DNA of 64,000 bases from Alcanivoracaceae bacterium (lineage in GTDB: Bacteria; Pseudomonadota; Gammaproteobacteria; Pseudomonadales; Alcanivoracaceae), in NCBI GenBank assembly GCA_029210325.1, contig JARGPU010000001.1, forward strand, positions 568,126 through 632,125, in the 5' to 3' direction. Below, piece by piece: positions 44,774 through 54,972 of this stretch. The notes beneath the pieces are model-generated. The model was given only the letters and a program-made list of their open reading frames with translations. It was not told the origin of the DNA and ran no database searches. Numbering within the stretch: the stretch's first letter is position 1; every line of letters begins with the position of its first letter. A program made the translations under genes and the position numbers.

Positions 44774-46131
44774 TGGCTATCTGACTCCGGGGTTTGCGTC
44801 TCCGGGGTCTGTGCTTGCGGATCTTCCGGCTGCGGCTCTGGCTCTGGTTCCAGACCCTGCGGTGTTTGGCCGCCTTCCGCCGGTTGTACGCGCAGGCCAT
44901 CAATGGCGCCGGGCAGCTGGTTGATCACCAGGCGGTCGCCGGGTTGGAAGTCACCCTGAAACAGCAAGCGTTGCTCACCGTCTGCACCCTGCCAGTCGCC
45001 GATGCGGTTCACGGCTACAGTCTGCAGGCGGTTTTCATCATCCAGCCGGTAAACCCGGTCGAGGCCATGCAGCGCGGCGGCGGGCAGTGCTACCAACCCG
45101 TCCCGTGGCGGCAGCATCAGGGTCATGGGTAACGGCCGACCCAGCTCCGGGGTGACATCACTGGCGTCCAATATAAACAGACCATCAATGCCACCGCGGC
45201 CACGCTCCACTTCGCCGGCCAATCTGGCCAATCGCAGCGGCAAGCGACGGTTCTCGATAATCAGCTCACCGGTGAGGCCGCCGGCGTCCAGCCCTGCCCG
45301 TACTTCCGGTAGATGGTTGAGTGGAATCTGGGCTCGAATCTCGATGCCCTGATCAGCATACAGGCTGATCAGCGCCTCGCCGGGCCGAACTCGCTCGCCC
45401 TCGGCAACATGCAGGGCAGTGATGCGACCGTCGAAGGGCGCGCGTACCTCGCTACGAGCCAGGTCCAGATCGGCCTGATCGCGGGCCGCCTGGGCACGTT
45501 CGATTTCGCTGTCGAGACGGCGCACATCGTTCTGATAATTGGAAACGGCCAGCTGGCGGGTCTCCAGACTGAGCTGCTGGCGGGCCAGTGCCTGTCGGGC
45601 TTCATCAAGCTGGGTCTGGGAGGCCAGATTGGTTTCCCTGAGACGCTGCAGGCGGCTGACGTTCTGCTGTGTCAGGTTGGTGAGCTGCTGCTCCAGCTCC
45701 AGTGCCTTGCGGTCACTTTGATGGCGTTTTGTGGCGCTGGCCTTTTGGGCCTGGGTCTGGGACAGGGCAGCATCTGCCTGCGCCCGGGCCAGCGCTGCTT
45801 CGCGCGGGTCGAGCTGGAGGATCAGGTCGCCAGCGCTGACCCGGTCACCGGGTAAGGCAACGGCTTGCTGAACCAGAGCGGTGACCGAGGATGACAGGGT
45901 GGCGCTGGCCGGTGATTCAATGCGCCCAAACAGTGACAACTGGGGGGCGAACAGGCCTGGTCGGGCAATCTCGATCAGAACCCGCGGGCTGGAATCCGTG
46001 GCCGGTTCCTGCGGAGCGGACGGCTTGAATAGAACCAGCAGCGTAATGACGGCAATGGTGCCGATCAGCAGCCGTGGTACCGGTGGCAGTTCTCGCCACA
46101 GGGTGCTGAGACGGGCAGGCAGGTCAGACAT
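44770..46131 (-). CDS. RND efflux membrane fusion (periplasmic adaptor) protein
   Basis: The 453-aa protein has an N-terminal TM segment (about residues 18-36), lipoyl/barrel-sandwich halves (VLIEIARPGLFAPQLSLFGRI and SEVRAPFDGRITALHVAEGERVRPGE), a long alpha hairpin coiled coil between them (about residues 105-215) and beta-barrel and membrane-proximal domains. The C-terminal 40 residues are a Pro/Glu/Gln-rich low-complexity tail. It overlaps the pump gene by 4 bp. A matching outer-membrane TolC is not in the window. The 209-bp gap upstream is shared with divergent ompR. Confidence 0.92.
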   Translation of the reverse strand: MSDLPARLSTLWRELPPVPRLLIGTIAVITLLVLFKPSAPQEPATDSSPRVLIEIARPGLFAPQLSLFGRIESPASATLSSSVTALVQQAVALPGDRVSAGDLILQLDPREAALARAQADAALSQTQAQKASATKRHQSDRKALELEQQLTNLTQQNVSRLQRLRETNLASQTQLDEARQALARQQLSLETRQLAVSNYQNDVRRLDSEIERAQAARDQADLDLARSEVRAPFDGRITALHVAEGERVRPGEALISLYADQGIEIRAQIPLNHLPEVRAGLDAGGLTGELIIENRRLPLRLARLAGEVERGRGGIDGLFILDASDVTPELGRPLPMTLMLPPRDGLVALPAAALHGLDRVYRLDDENRLQTVAVNRIGDWQGADGEQRLLFQGDFQPGDRLVINQLPGAIDGLRVQPAEGGQTPQGLEPEPEPQPEDPQAQTPETQTPESDSQ

Positions 46132-46340
46132 GAAAGGTAGTCTCGTTAAAGTTCGAACAATAGGCGAATGATACCCCCGGGGGATGCCAACGGTCAGTGA
46201 TGATTCGTTACCGCAAGGGGCTGCTGGCCAGTTTCGTCACAGATTGATACTTATCCCGTCAACTTGAGGCCCGTCTAGCAGTTGAAAAGCCCGCCACCTG
46301 CCCGGAAGATGCCCTCACATCTGACCTAGCGGAGTAGTCC

Positions 46341-47057
46341 ATGAGTGCGGAACAACCGACAGACAAGATTCTGGTGGTGGACGATGACCAGCGTCTGCGT
46401 GGGCTGCTGCAGCGTTTTCTCGAAGAACAGGGCTTTTACGTCAAAGGCGTGGCCGATGCCGAGCAGATGGACAAGGCGTTGTCGCGCGAGCTGTTCTCTC
46501 TGATTGTGCTCGATCTGATGCTACCCGGTGAGGACGGTCTGTCGATCTGTAAGCGCCTGCGCCAGCGTGGCGATGACGTGCCGATCATTATGCTGACCGC
46601 GAAGGGGGACGATAACGAGCGTATTGAGGGGCTGCAGCTTGGCGCAGATGACTATCTGGCCAAGCCGTTTAATCCTCAGGAGCTGGATGCCCGTATTCGC
46701 GCAGTATTGCGCCGGCGGGTGCGAGACTTGCCGGGCGCACCGAGTCGCGACCAGGAGCAGATCAGTTTTGGTCCATGGACGCTGGATCTGGGCACCCGGA
46801 TTCTTAGCCGTGACGGTCAGGAAGTGGGTCTGACCACCGGTGAGTTTGCCGTTCTCAAAGCACTGGCCCAGCATCAACGTGAACCGCTGACACGAGACAA
46901 GCTGATGAACCTGGCCCGTGGCCGCGAGTGGTCGGCCATGGAGCGCTCCATTGATGTTCAGGTATCGCGCCTGCGCCGGCTGATTGAGGAGGACCCTTCC
47001 CGTCCCCGTTATCTGCAAACCGTGTGGGGCGTCGGTTATGTTTTTGTTCCCGAGTAA
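46341..47057 (+). CDS. ompR: OmpR-family response regulator
   Basis: The 238-aa protein has a receiver domain (DDD pocket, phospho-Asp in LIVLDLMLPGEDGL, Lys in YLAKPFNPQEL) and a winged-helix DNA-binding domain (LTTGEFAVLKALAQHQREPLTRDKLM; SIDVQVSRLRRLIEEDPSRPRYLQTVWGVGYVF). The linker and C-terminus follow OmpR, and envZ follows it 91 bp later. It probably controls porin or osmotic genes. Ribosome site CGGAGTAGTCC. Confidence 0.93.
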   Translation: MSAEQPTDKILVVDDDQRLRGLLQRFLEEQGFYVKGVADAEQMDKALSRELFSLIVLDLMLPGEDGLSICKRLRQRGDDVPIIMLTAKGDDNERIEGLQLGADDYLAKPFNPQELDARIRAVLRRRVRDLPGAPSRDQEQISFGPWTLDLGTRILSRDGQEVGLTTGEFAVLKALAQHQREPLTRDKLMNLARGREWSAMERSIDVQVSRLRRLIEEDPSRPRYLQTVWGVGYVFVPE

Positions 47058-47148
47058 GAACTGTCCAAGTAACAACGGATAGTACCTGCCGCATACTTCG
47101 GTATGTGGCATGCTTGCCAGTATCTGTTGCTCAGGGAATGCACGTTCA

Positions 47149-48468
47149 ATGGCCTCGTTTCTTCTTCCGCGTACTGCGTTCGGCCGCACCGCTGTTATCA
47201 CCGGTCTGATCGTTGGTCTTAGTCAGGCGCTAAGCCTGTGGTTTTTTGCCCGTAACGCCTACCTTCCCGGTATTCGTGAATATGCTGAATTGACCCATCT
47301 GTACGCCAGCGCGTCGGTGGGTAGCAAGGCAGATGTGGATATGGCGCGACGTATTGCGGACGCTACCGGCATCCAGATCAACGCAGGTCGAATGCCCCCG
47401 GATGATGAACCATCATTTATTGCCCGGCCTCTGGTTGATCGTTTCCAGTTAGAAGTTGAAGAGCTGCTTAATGAGCCGGTGATGGTGCGCATGGAAGAAA
47501 CCAGTTCGCCGGTTCTATGGGTTACCGCGCAAAGTCTGGATTATCAGTGGATTCGTGTGCCGATGAAATTTTTTCGCCACTACGATCGCTATTTGCTGAT
47601 CGGCTGGGGTGTGACGGTGCCCTTGTTTGCTTTGCTGGCGGGAGTATTTATTGCACGTGGCTTGACCGATCCGTTACGCAAATTGGCGCGCGTGGCTGGA
47701 ATTGTTGGTCGTGGCGATCAGGTGCCGCTGCTTGATGAGGAGGCCGGGCCGCTGGAGCTGGACGCGGTGAACAAGGCGTTTAACCGTATGGCTGCTGACA
47801 TGTTACATGCACAGCGTGACCGTGCCCTGTTGCTGGCGGGTATTTCCCACGATTTGCGTACACCGCTAACCCGTATTCGCCTGTCGGCGGAATTTATGAA
47901 CGATGCGGAATTGCGTGACGGGATTGTCGCTGACATTGAAGATATGGATGCCATTCTTGAGCAATTTATTGCCTTTATCCGCGATGGCTCTGACGAGGTG
48001 CCGGAGTTTGAAAGTATCAATGTGCTGATCGAGGAAGTGCGTAACCGGCATGCCAATATTGATGTGCGCACCTCGTTACATGATGTGCCACGCCTGATGT
48101 TGAAACGCCTGACGTTCCGTCGGCTATTAGCGAACCTGATTACCAATGCGGTGAAGTATGGCGCCGAGCCTGTACTGATCAGTACCTCAGTGGGAAAAGG
48201 TGTTGTGGTGCTGACCGTGCGCGATCATGGCAAGGGTGTGAATGAAGCGGATATTCCAACACTGCTGCAGCCGTTCTCGCGTGGCGAGAGAGCACGCACA
48301 TTAAGTGGCTCTGGTCTGGGGCTGGCAATCGTCAAGCGTATCGTCGATATGCACCATGGCAGCATGACGCTGAGCAATCATTCCGAAGGTGGTCTGGTGG
48401 TGGAAATTCGTTTGCCGTTTACCGGTAGACTGGTGCAGCCCGAAGCCTTGTCTGCGCGGGTGCGCTGA
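47149..48468 (+). CDS. envZ: EnvZ-type osmosensor histidine kinase
   Basis: The protein is 439 aa from ATG 47149 (AGGGAATGCACGTTC upstream); an earlier ATG at 47110 has no ribosome site. It has two TM helices (about residues 15-35 and 145-165), a periplasmic domain, HAMP (about residues 168-218), HisKA with [19 protein letters not shown] and an HATPase_c domain ([26 protein letters not shown]). It is the partner of the upstream OmpR. Confidence 0.92.
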   Translation: MASFLLPRTAFGRTAVITGLIVGLSQALSLWFFARNAYLPGIREYAELTHLYASASVGSKADVDMARRIADATGIQINAGRMPPDDEPSFIARPLVDRFQLEVEELLNEPVMVRMEETSSPVLWVTAQSLDYQWIRVPMKFFRHYDRYLLIGWGVTVPLFALLAGVFIARGLTDPLRKLARVAGIVGRGDQVPLLDEEAGPLELDAVNKAFNRMAADMLHAQRDRALLLAGISHDLRTPLTRIRLSAEFMNDAELRDGIVADIEDMDAILEQFIAFIRDGSDEVPEFESINVLIEEVRNRHANIDVRTSLHDVPRLMLKRLTFRRLLANLITNAVKYGAEPVLISTSVGKGVVVLTVRDHGKGVNEADIPTLLQPFSRGERARTLSGSGLGLAIVKRIVDMHHGSMTLSNHSEGGLVVEIRLPFTGRLVQPEALSARVR

Positions 48469-48498
48469 CACTGACGAACATGGTTCGCCAGTGGCTGG

Positions 48499-49077
48499 TT
48501 ACATATAGACCTTAAGCTTCTCGCGAATCACTTTTTGAATGCTGCCGACTTCCATGGCGGAGCGCTCGCGTATCATCTGCGGCACGATACGTTGCAAGTG
48601 CAGGCAAGGATCATCCTTGCGGAATGAGCGCAGATCACCCTTGGTAATGACGGGAAGAAACGGTGCCTCAGGCTTTTCCTGGCGCATCAGGGTGAGCAGG
48701 CCGACTTTCAATGGCACATTACGCATCACCCGCTTGCCGCTGCTGTCACGCATCGGCAAGGTCATATACAGCCCCTTTTTGCCCAGTAAGTCGCCGGGAA
48801 TAATGGTAATGCCGGTTTCCTTAACCGCCTCTTCCGGGATGCCATTAAAGGTATCGTGATAGGCATAGGGGTTGGGCAGGATAATCAGTGAGCGATCATC
48901 CTGCTCGGGAACGGAAATCTCATAGTTTGTATAGAGCTGCTGAACCGGGGCGCTATATACGCACAGGGTTTCCTGAAACTGCCGTACGAAGCTGATTGCG
49001 CGGTTGTGGTTCTCAAAATGACTCAGGCGCCAGATAAGGTGGTCTGGGGCGTTCATTTCCTGAGAGGGGTCAGTCAT
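48499..49077 (-). CDS. Uncharacterised cytosolic protein next to ompR-envZ
   Basis: The 192-aa protein has no signal peptide and no TM. It is rich in basic and aromatic residues, with the stretches LIILPNPYAYHDTFNGIPEEAVKETGITIIPGDLLG and VPLKVGLLTLMRQEK, and a basic C-terminus. I recognise no family. It is convergent with envZ with a 30-bp gap and starts about 97 bp from the end of the porin-like gene. Confidence 0.6.
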   Translation of the reverse strand: MTDPSQEMNAPDHLIWRLSHFENHNRAISFVRQFQETLCVYSAPVQQLYTNYEISVPEQDDRSLIILPNPYAYHDTFNGIPEEAVKETGITIIPGDLLGKKGLYMTLPMRDSSGKRVMRNVPLKVGLLTLMRQEKPEAPFLPVITKGDLRSFRKDDPCLHLQRIVPQMIRERSAMEVGSIQKVIREKLKVYM

Positions 49078-49174
49078 TCGTACGACACTCTTCGTAGTAA
49101 TGCAGTGATTGTGCTTAGGGTTAAGCCGCTATGCAAATACTGTTGTGAGCTGATTGCAGGGTTATGACTGGGAT

Positions 49175-50389
49175 TCAGGGGTTGTGCTGGTGGCTCGCTT
49201 GTCTGGTAACTGATTGATGCCAGACCAGGCCAATGGCTGCGCGGTTCTCAGCGCTGCCAAGGGTGGCATCGCGGGTAAGGTCGGCACGCAACGCCAATGC
49301 ATCGCGCCATTGCCAGCGCCAGCCCAGTCCGATTCGCCATGGATTATGATCGTTGATCAGGTTGGCGTCCTGGGCCAATGGCAGCGCCGCAGCGCCGGTA
49401 ACATGGTTGTCCAATAGCAGCTGCTCTGCGCGCAGCGCAAAGGAGTGGCGGGCCAGGCTAATTTCCGGTTGCACGACAATGCCACTGTAAACGCTGTCGA
49501 TTGTCGCCCGCCGAGTGATATCTTCGATGACTCCGTCCGCCTCCACTTGCATCCACTCCATGCGCAACGCAGCGCGCATATCGGAACGCACTTGCCAGCC
49601 AATCAGGGCATGAATGCCGCCCAGTACACTGTCGCCGGTAAAGCGCACATCTGGTGGTGGTACAGCGCCAATACCGCCGTGAGTATGGCCGTCGCTATAG
49701 CGGTGATCGGGCCGCTCGGTGGCGCGGGCAAACAATGTCCACACTCCGGTTTGCACGGTTAGCCGGCCACTTTGATGATTGAGCGAGGCAAAAAGATCAG
49801 CAGCACCGCCATTATCATCTGCAGTGGCGGGGAAGGCCTCACCTTGCCATAGCTCCATGCCGAAACTGATTCCATGGGGATTATGGCGCCACAGGCGCAA
49901 GCCCTGATCGTGAAAGTGACGGCCCAGAAAAGCATCTGCTGGCAAAGTGGCATCACTAAAAATACGCGCACTGCTGTGCTCGGATACGGACGGAGTAAAT
50001 GCTGCGGACATCCGTCCTGCTTCAATCACCAGCGGGCCAACGGAATCGCAGCACACATATCCGATCCAGGCATGCTCGATGCTGGGGCCATCATCATGGC
50101 CGCTATGTTGCGCTGCTTTGATCACCGCAAAAAAGTTTTCGTCGATGCGATAGCTCAGTGACAAGGACAGTTCGTCCATGCTGATGCCCCGTTGTGCCGG
50201 CCAGGCGTGGCCACCCATCATGACGCCGGGAATACGCCAGTATTCATCGGATGCCACAGCGCCATCAGTGCGTGCCGTCACTGCCAGACTAACGTCCAGT
50301 TGTGGCTGCCCCACTTCGGTGGGGATGTTATGCGCGAAAACATTAAAGCTGGAAGTCAGCAGCAACGCGGGAAGAAAAATAGTTCTCAT
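49175..50389 (-). CDS. Outer-membrane porin-like beta-barrel protein of the MbnP/MbnH operon
   Basis: The 404-aa protein has a Sec signal (MRTIFLPALLLTSSFNVFAH) and a mature part full of alternating strands (LSLSLSYRIDENFFAVIKAAQHSG; IGLGWRWQWRDALALRADLTRD), as expected of an outer-membrane barrel. His-rich stretches (QHSGHDDGPSIEH; RYSDGHTHGG; ASHQHNP at the end) may bind copper. It overlaps the MbnH gene start by 4 bp, so its role is probably tied to that pair. No known transporter family is certain. Confidence 0.7.
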   Translation of the reverse strand: MRTIFLPALLLTSSFNVFAHNIPTEVGQPQLDVSLAVTARTDGAVASDEYWRIPGVMMGGHAWPAQRGISMDELSLSLSYRIDENFFAVIKAAQHSGHDDGPSIEHAWIGYVCCDSVGPLVIEAGRMSAAFTPSVSEHSSARIFSDATLPADAFLGRHFHDQGLRLWRHNPHGISFGMELWQGEAFPATADDNGGAADLFASLNHQSGRLTVQTGVWTLFARATERPDHRYSDGHTHGGIGAVPPPDVRFTGDSVLGGIHALIGWQVRSDMRAALRMEWMQVEADGVIEDITRRATIDSVYSGIVVQPEISLARHSFALRAEQLLLDNHVTGAAALPLAQDANLINDHNPWRIGLGWRWQWRDALALRADLTRDATLGSAENRAAIGLVWHQSVTRQASHQHNP

Positions 50390-51537
50390 GGCGTGGCCCA
50401 GGGGTCAGCGAAGCGTTCCGAGTTAAGGAACTCGTCATCGGTGAGTGATTGCAAGAAGGCGATAAGATCGTTGATTTCATCATCGGTGATGCTGAAGCCG
50501 GAGATAAAACCATCCTTGTAGGGGTTCATCCGGCCATCGCCGGCGTTGGGGCCGGCGGTAAGATTGCGGCCGGCGGCGGCATAGTTGCGGATCGCATCCT
50601 CCAGCGTGGCAACACTGCCGTCATGCATGTACGGCGCAGTAACTGCAATGTTACGCAGTGATGGCGCGCGAAAGCGGCCCATGTCCGTAGCGCGGCTGGT
50701 GATTTCATGCACGCCGGTATTCGGTTCGGGATAGGCGCCTAATCCATCAATGTTGTATAGCCCGGTGTTATGGAAGGGGCGATCCACCAAAAACATGGTG
50801 CGGTCCTGCACCGAATCGGTGAAGTTATAGCCGCCATGACAGTGGAAGCACTCCAGCTGTTCGCTGAAGAAAAGCGCCATGCCGTTCTTTGCCGATTCAC
50901 TCAGGGCGTTACCATCACCCTGTTCATAACGATCGAAGTCACTGGAGAAAGAAGTCATGCCACGAATAAAACTGGCCAGTCCCTTAACGATGGTGTCGTA
51001 ACTGATTGGCTGATCTGGAAACGCAGCGCTGAACAATGGTGCGTACGCTGGCTCGGACAAAATCCGGTTAAGCACCAGCTCCTGATTTGCGTCGCTAATC
51101 CCATGTTCAATCGGTGTTTCGCCAAACAGCGGAATAACGATTTGCTGTTCAATGGTTCGCAGGGACGGATTGCCCCAGGTCAGAGTCGGGTTGTAGGCGA
51201 TATTAACAAGTGCTTGAGAATTACGCGGATGTAGTTCTCCGGTGGCACCGCGTGGCGCCACACGGCCATCAGCGAAGGCTTTGTCCTGATGATGGCAGGA
51301 GCTGCAACTGATGGTTTCATTGCTGGACAGACGTGGATCATAGAAAAGGTGGCGGCCAAGCTGAAACTTGGCCTCGCTCATTGCATTGTCGATAGGTTCC
51401 ACCGGCAATGGGATGCCAGCGCGCACCTGCCAGTCAAAATCACTGCGCAGGGCGCCGCCATCATCAATGGTGGTGATGCTTTCCGGGCAGCCGCTTAGTA
51501 GCGGCAGCAGTAGCGGAATCAGCAGGCGCCAACGCAT
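50386..51537 (-). CDS. mbnH: MbnH-family di-haem peroxidase-like enzyme
   Basis: The 383-aa protein has a lipoprotein signal (LLLPLLSGCPES, Cys17) and two haem c sites, CSSCHH (about residues 81-86) and CFHCHG (about residues 219-224), in the arrangement of bacterial cytochrome c peroxidases and MauG. Its place next to an MbnP-type protein marks it as the MbnH group (metallo-mystery pair), which by family knowledge oxidises a tryptophan of MbnP to kynurenine to build a copper site. It is translationally coupled to the porin-like gene. Confidence 0.85.
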   Translation of the reverse strand: MRWRLLIPLLLPLLSGCPESITTIDDGGALRSDFDWQVRAGIPLPVEPIDNAMSEAKFQLGRHLFYDPRLSSNETISCSSCHHQDKAFADGRVAPRGATGELHPRNSQALVNIAYNPTLTWGNPSLRTIEQQIVIPLFGETPIEHGISDANQELVLNRILSEPAYAPLFSAAFPDQPISYDTIVKGLASFIRGMTSFSSDFDRYEQGDGNALSESAKNGMALFFSEQLECFHCHGGYNFTDSVQDRTMFLVDRPFHNTGLYNIDGLGAYPEPNTGVHEITSRATDMGRFRAPSLRNIAVTAPYMHDGSVATLEDAIRNYAAAGRNLTAGPNAGDGRMNPYKDGFISGFSITDDEINDLIAFLQSLTDDEFLNSERFADPWATP

Positions 51538-51542
51538 ATTTT

Positions 51543-52454
51543 TTAAGGCTGCATGACAATGGAGAACACGGATTGCTCGTTTGCCGGCCCCGCTGCTGCA
51601 CCCAGGGTCATACCAAGATTATCAAACACATTGGTGCACTCCGGGTCGGTATTGCCGGACATGCAGCCTGGAGCGCCAGCCGCATCCTCGGATAGTTCGT
51701 TATCAATAACCAGCGCGGCATAGTCGATGCGAACAGCAGAGGCGGATTCGTCAAAGCCGGTCAGGCTGATATCCGGGCGATTATTATATTCGCAGCTAAC
51801 GTCTTCCGGTGTATTCGGGTCAACTCGTGGGTCCGGTGTGCAATTGGTGGCACCCAGATGGATATTCCAGGTTGTATTAGTCCAGGTGCCATCTGTGGGT
51901 CGTGTTACACCGCCGCTGGGGCGCACATCAAAACGCAGATGCTTGTAGCCACCTTGCCAGTTCCAGAACATGCCCGGCAGGTTCAGCGGTGTGGGCGCGG
52001 TGGCCACATTATTGTGATTGTGGCTGGATGGCACGCCGACTTTGAAGCGGATGCCGGCAATGACCACCGGCTTATCCGGGACACTGCCGCGCAGGCTGGT
52101 GTTGACCGGTTTCAGGTCGCCATTGCAGCTGTCACCCTTGTCCTGAAAGTCGAGCAGGGCGATGCCGTCTGCCTGCCAGTTGTCCTCGTCGAGGGCCACC
52201 GGAATTTCCACGTCTTCATCAGTAACCAGGCGTACGTCGTGAATAAAAATCTTGAAGTCCGCTAGCGAGGCGCTGCTGCCGCCAATGCCGAGGCTTTGCA
52301 GGCTGGCATCGCAGCTGATTTCGGTGCTGCCGGCAAAGGCCTCGAAGGGAATGCTGATGGCGCGGGTGCTGCTGCCGGAGTCGGTTGAGCTGCCGCCGCA
52401 GGCGGACAGCAGGGCAGCGCTGCCCAGCATGGCGATGGCGCGAAGAGTAGTCAT
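51543..52454 (-). CDS. mbnP: MbnP-family copper-binding protein (four-Cys motif)
   Basis: The protein is 303 aa from ATG 52454; the earlier ATG at 52478 has no ribosome site. It has a lipoprotein signal ending LLSACGG, then the family features FEAFAGSTEISC, FKIFIHDVRLV, VGVPSSHNHNNVATAPTPLNLPGMFWNWQGGYKHLRFD and several paired Cys (DSCNGD, NCTPDP, VSCEYN, PGCMSG, ECTNV). The FWNWQGGYK region contains the conserved Trp residues. It is the first gene, 5 bp before mbnH, of the operon. Confidence 0.88.
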   Translation of the reverse strand: MTTLRAIAMLGSAALLSACGGSSTDSGSSTRAISIPFEAFAGSTEISCDASLQSLGIGGSSASLADFKIFIHDVRLVTDEDVEIPVALDEDNWQADGIALLDFQDKGDSCNGDLKPVNTSLRGSVPDKPVVIAGIRFKVGVPSSHNHNNVATAPTPLNLPGMFWNWQGGYKHLRFDVRPSGGVTRPTDGTWTNTTWNIHLGATNCTPDPRVDPNTPEDVSCEYNNRPDISLTGFDESASAVRIDYAALVIDNELSEDAAGAPGCMSGNTDPECTNVFDNLGMTLGAAAGPANEQSVFSIVMQP

Positions 52455-52591
52455 AGTGCCCCCGGTAAGTTGGTACATAAGTAGCGCGCCGACTAAGTGG
52501 CGCTTTGATGGGGCGGGATTCTAGGGGCAAGGGGAGCAAAGCGGGATGTGGCAAAGTGTCGCAGGCGGCTTATGCCGCCTGCGCAGGTGGG

Positions 52592-53887
52592 TTAGTGCAG
52601 CTTCAGACGTGGTCGCACCAGACGGCTGAACTTGCCAGCCAGCAACAACATGATGGTGCGCGGCCAGCCATACAGGGTTGCCTGATGCAGTCGGTACAGA
52701 CTGATGTACATCATCCGCGCCAACCAGCCCTCAACGAAGAAGTTGCCGCCCTTCAGGTTGCCCATCAGCATGCCCACTGAGCTGTAGTTGGACAGCGACA
52801 CCAGCGAGCCGTGGTCTTTGTAGACGAACGGCCGTGGCGGGCGGTTGAACATCAGCAGTCGCTCTAGCTCTTTGGCCAGATGATGGGCCATCTGCTGGGC
52901 TGATTGGGCGCGGGGCGGGATCGGCCGATCCATGCCGGGTAGGTGGCAGGCAGCGCAGTCGCCGATAACAAAGACATTGTCCTGACCTTTGGCTAGCAGA
53001 TTGCTGTCCACTTCCACCTGGTTCAGTCGGTTCAGAGTCAGGCCATCGATGTGGGTCAGGAACTCGGCGGCTTTGACCCCCGCAGCCCAGACCAGCAGAT
53101 CCGCTTCGATGCGCTCGTCTTCGTTGGTGACAAAGGCATCCTGTTCAACCCGCGCCACGACCACACCGGTACTGACGGTGACACCCAGCGCTTGTAGGCG
53201 CTCGGTGGCTGCTATCGATACGCGCTCCGATAGCACCGGCAGAATGCGTGGCGCACCTTCAATCACGCGCACATCCAGCAGGGCCCGATCAAGCTGCTCG
53301 TGACCGTAGAACTTCAGCATGCTGATGGCGTGGTGCAGTTCGGCGGCCAGCTCGACGCCGGTGGCGCCACCGCCAACGATGGCCACCGACAGCGGTTTGC
53401 TGTTGTAGTTGGCGTGCAGGCAGGCGTTAAGGAATTTTTCCCGGAAGCGGTCTGCCTGCTGGCGGCTGTCGATAAACAGGCAGTGTTCGGCCACGCCGGG
53501 TGTGCCGAAATCATTGCTGCGGCTGCCAACTGCGAGCACCAGATAGTCGTAGCTGATCTGTCGCTCGGGCAGCACTTCATTGCCGCTGGCGTCGGCCAGC
53601 GCGGCCAAAGTAATAGTGCGTGCCTCGACGTCAGTGCCGGTCAATGTGCCAGGCTCAAAGCGGTAGCCATTCAGGCGAGCGTGGGCGCGGTAATCCACTG
53701 CATCCAGGTCCGCATCGATGGCACCGGTGGCTACTTCATGAAAGCGGGGCTTCCAGACATGGAAGCTATTGTTATCCACCAGCGTGACGTCGGCACGGCC
53801 GCCGCGTCCCAGTTTCCGTCCCAGCAGGGTTACCAGTGGCAGGCCACCGGCACCGCCCCCCACGACTACAATGCGTGGTTTACCCAT
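52592..53887 (-). CDS. ndh: NADH dehydrogenase type II (Ndh-2)
   Basis: The 431-aa flavoprotein has FAD motif VVVGGGAGGLPLVTLLG at the N-terminus, NAD motif VAIVGGGATGVELAAEL (about residues 168-184), and VFVIGDCAACHLPG. The C-terminal part has the membrane-binding amphipathic region and RPFVYKDHGSLVSLS. It passes electrons from NADH to quinone without pumping protons. It stands alone, 137 bp from the mbnP start. Confidence 0.93.
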   Translation of the reverse strand: MGKPRIVVVGGGAGGLPLVTLLGRKLGRGGRADVTLVDNNSFHVWKPRFHEVATGAIDADLDAVDYRAHARLNGYRFEPGTLTGTDVEARTITLAALADASGNEVLPERQISYDYLVLAVGSRSNDFGTPGVAEHCLFIDSRQQADRFREKFLNACLHANYNSKPLSVAIVGGGATGVELAAELHHAISMLKFYGHEQLDRALLDVRVIEGAPRILPVLSERVSIAATERLQALGVTVSTGVVVARVEQDAFVTNEDERIEADLLVWAAGVKAAEFLTHIDGLTLNRLNQVEVDSNLLAKGQDNVFVIGDCAACHLPGMDRPIPPRAQSAQQMAHHLAKELERLLMFNRPPRPFVYKDHGSLVSLSNYSSVGMLMGNLKGGNFFVEGWLARMMYISLYRLHQATLYGWPRTIMLLLAGKFSRLVRPRLKLH

Positions 53888-54025
53888 AGATATGCCCCCA
53901 ATTACGGAAAGCGCGCCAGTCTAGTGTGCGGGGGAAACAAGTAAAGGCCGAATGTTGACTGAGATGTTGCTCGGGGGGTCAGTCCGTTGGCCGATTGCCA
54001 CGCCGGAATACCGGGAAATGGGGCG

Positions 54026-54790
54026 TTAGCGGAAAAAAGCAGCTATGCAGGCGCCGATCACCGCCAATAGCAGAACGATGCGCAGCGTGTCCGCATTAGC
54101 CTTGACCGCAAAGCCCACTGATAAGCGCACGCCAACAAGGGTGCCAGCAGTGATAATCAGCCCGGGAATCCAAAGTACCTGACCGCGCATGGCGAATACG
54201 GTTAGCGCCACTGCGCCAAACACGCCGGTGCAGACCAGCTTCAAGGCATTACCGGCGAGCAGGTTGTAGCGCAGCACGCCAACCAGCGCGAACAGAAGCA
54301 GGAAGCCGACGCCGCCCTGAACAAAGCCGCCATAAAGACCAGCGCCAAACAGGGCCAGCCAGCCGCCGGGTGAATCACTTAGCTTCTTCGGCAGCTCGTC
54401 CGCTGTTGGTGCCATTACCGAAGGCTTGAGCAGCAGCACCATCGCCATGGCAATCATGCTGCCAAGCAGCAGCGGTTTGAGCAGCCCCACCGGCATCCAG
54501 GAGGCCACTACGGAGCCGATCAGTGAACCGGACAGTGTCGGCAGCAGGATCGGCCGGATAGCAGATTTGTCCAGCACATTGTGGCGATGAAAGCCGCGCA
54601 CACCCTCTATGGACTGGGCCGCAACACTGACCCGGTTGGTGCCATTGGCAATGTCCGCAGGGATACCCATGAGCATCAGCGCCGACAGGGTAAACAGGCC
54701 GCCGCCGCCGGCCAGCGTGTTGACGAAGCCCGCCGCCAGCCCGGAAACCACCAGCATGATTACGGTCCAGAATGTCAGTTCGTATTCCAC
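54026..54790 (-). CDS. TauE/SafE family anion exporter
   Basis: The 254-aa protein has about eight membrane helices, with the family patterns GLAAGFVNTLAGGGGLFTLSALMLMG, NGTNRVSVAAQS in the first half and GLYGGFVQGGVGFLLLFAL in the second. Members export sulfite, sulfoacetate or other anions. It starts 182 bp from the divergent VOC gene. Confidence 0.88.
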   Translation of the reverse strand: MEYELTFWTVIMLVVSGLAAGFVNTLAGGGGLFTLSALMLMGIPADIANGTNRVSVAAQSIEGVRGFHRHNVLDKSAIRPILLPTLSGSLIGSVVASWMPVGLLKPLLLGSMIAMAMVLLLKPSVMAPTADELPKKLSDSPGGWLALFGAGLYGGFVQGGVGFLLLFALVGVLRYNLLAGNALKLVCTGVFGAVALTVFAMRGQVLWIPGLIITAGTLVGVRLSVGFAVKANADTLRIVLLLAVIGACIAAFFR

Positions 54791-54972
54791 GCAGGCTCTC
54801 GGCTGGGTATCAAGCTACGAAGTGTGCCAGCTTTGCGCAGCCCTGTCGGTGGCTGGGGGGTAATTCAATAGGCGGCTGATGACCGGAGTGATCGGTAGAT
54901 TGACCAGAATTGGTCAGCGGCTGCAGGGTGAATGGCAGGCACAATCGTTCCATTCAAACCGGAGGACATCAC

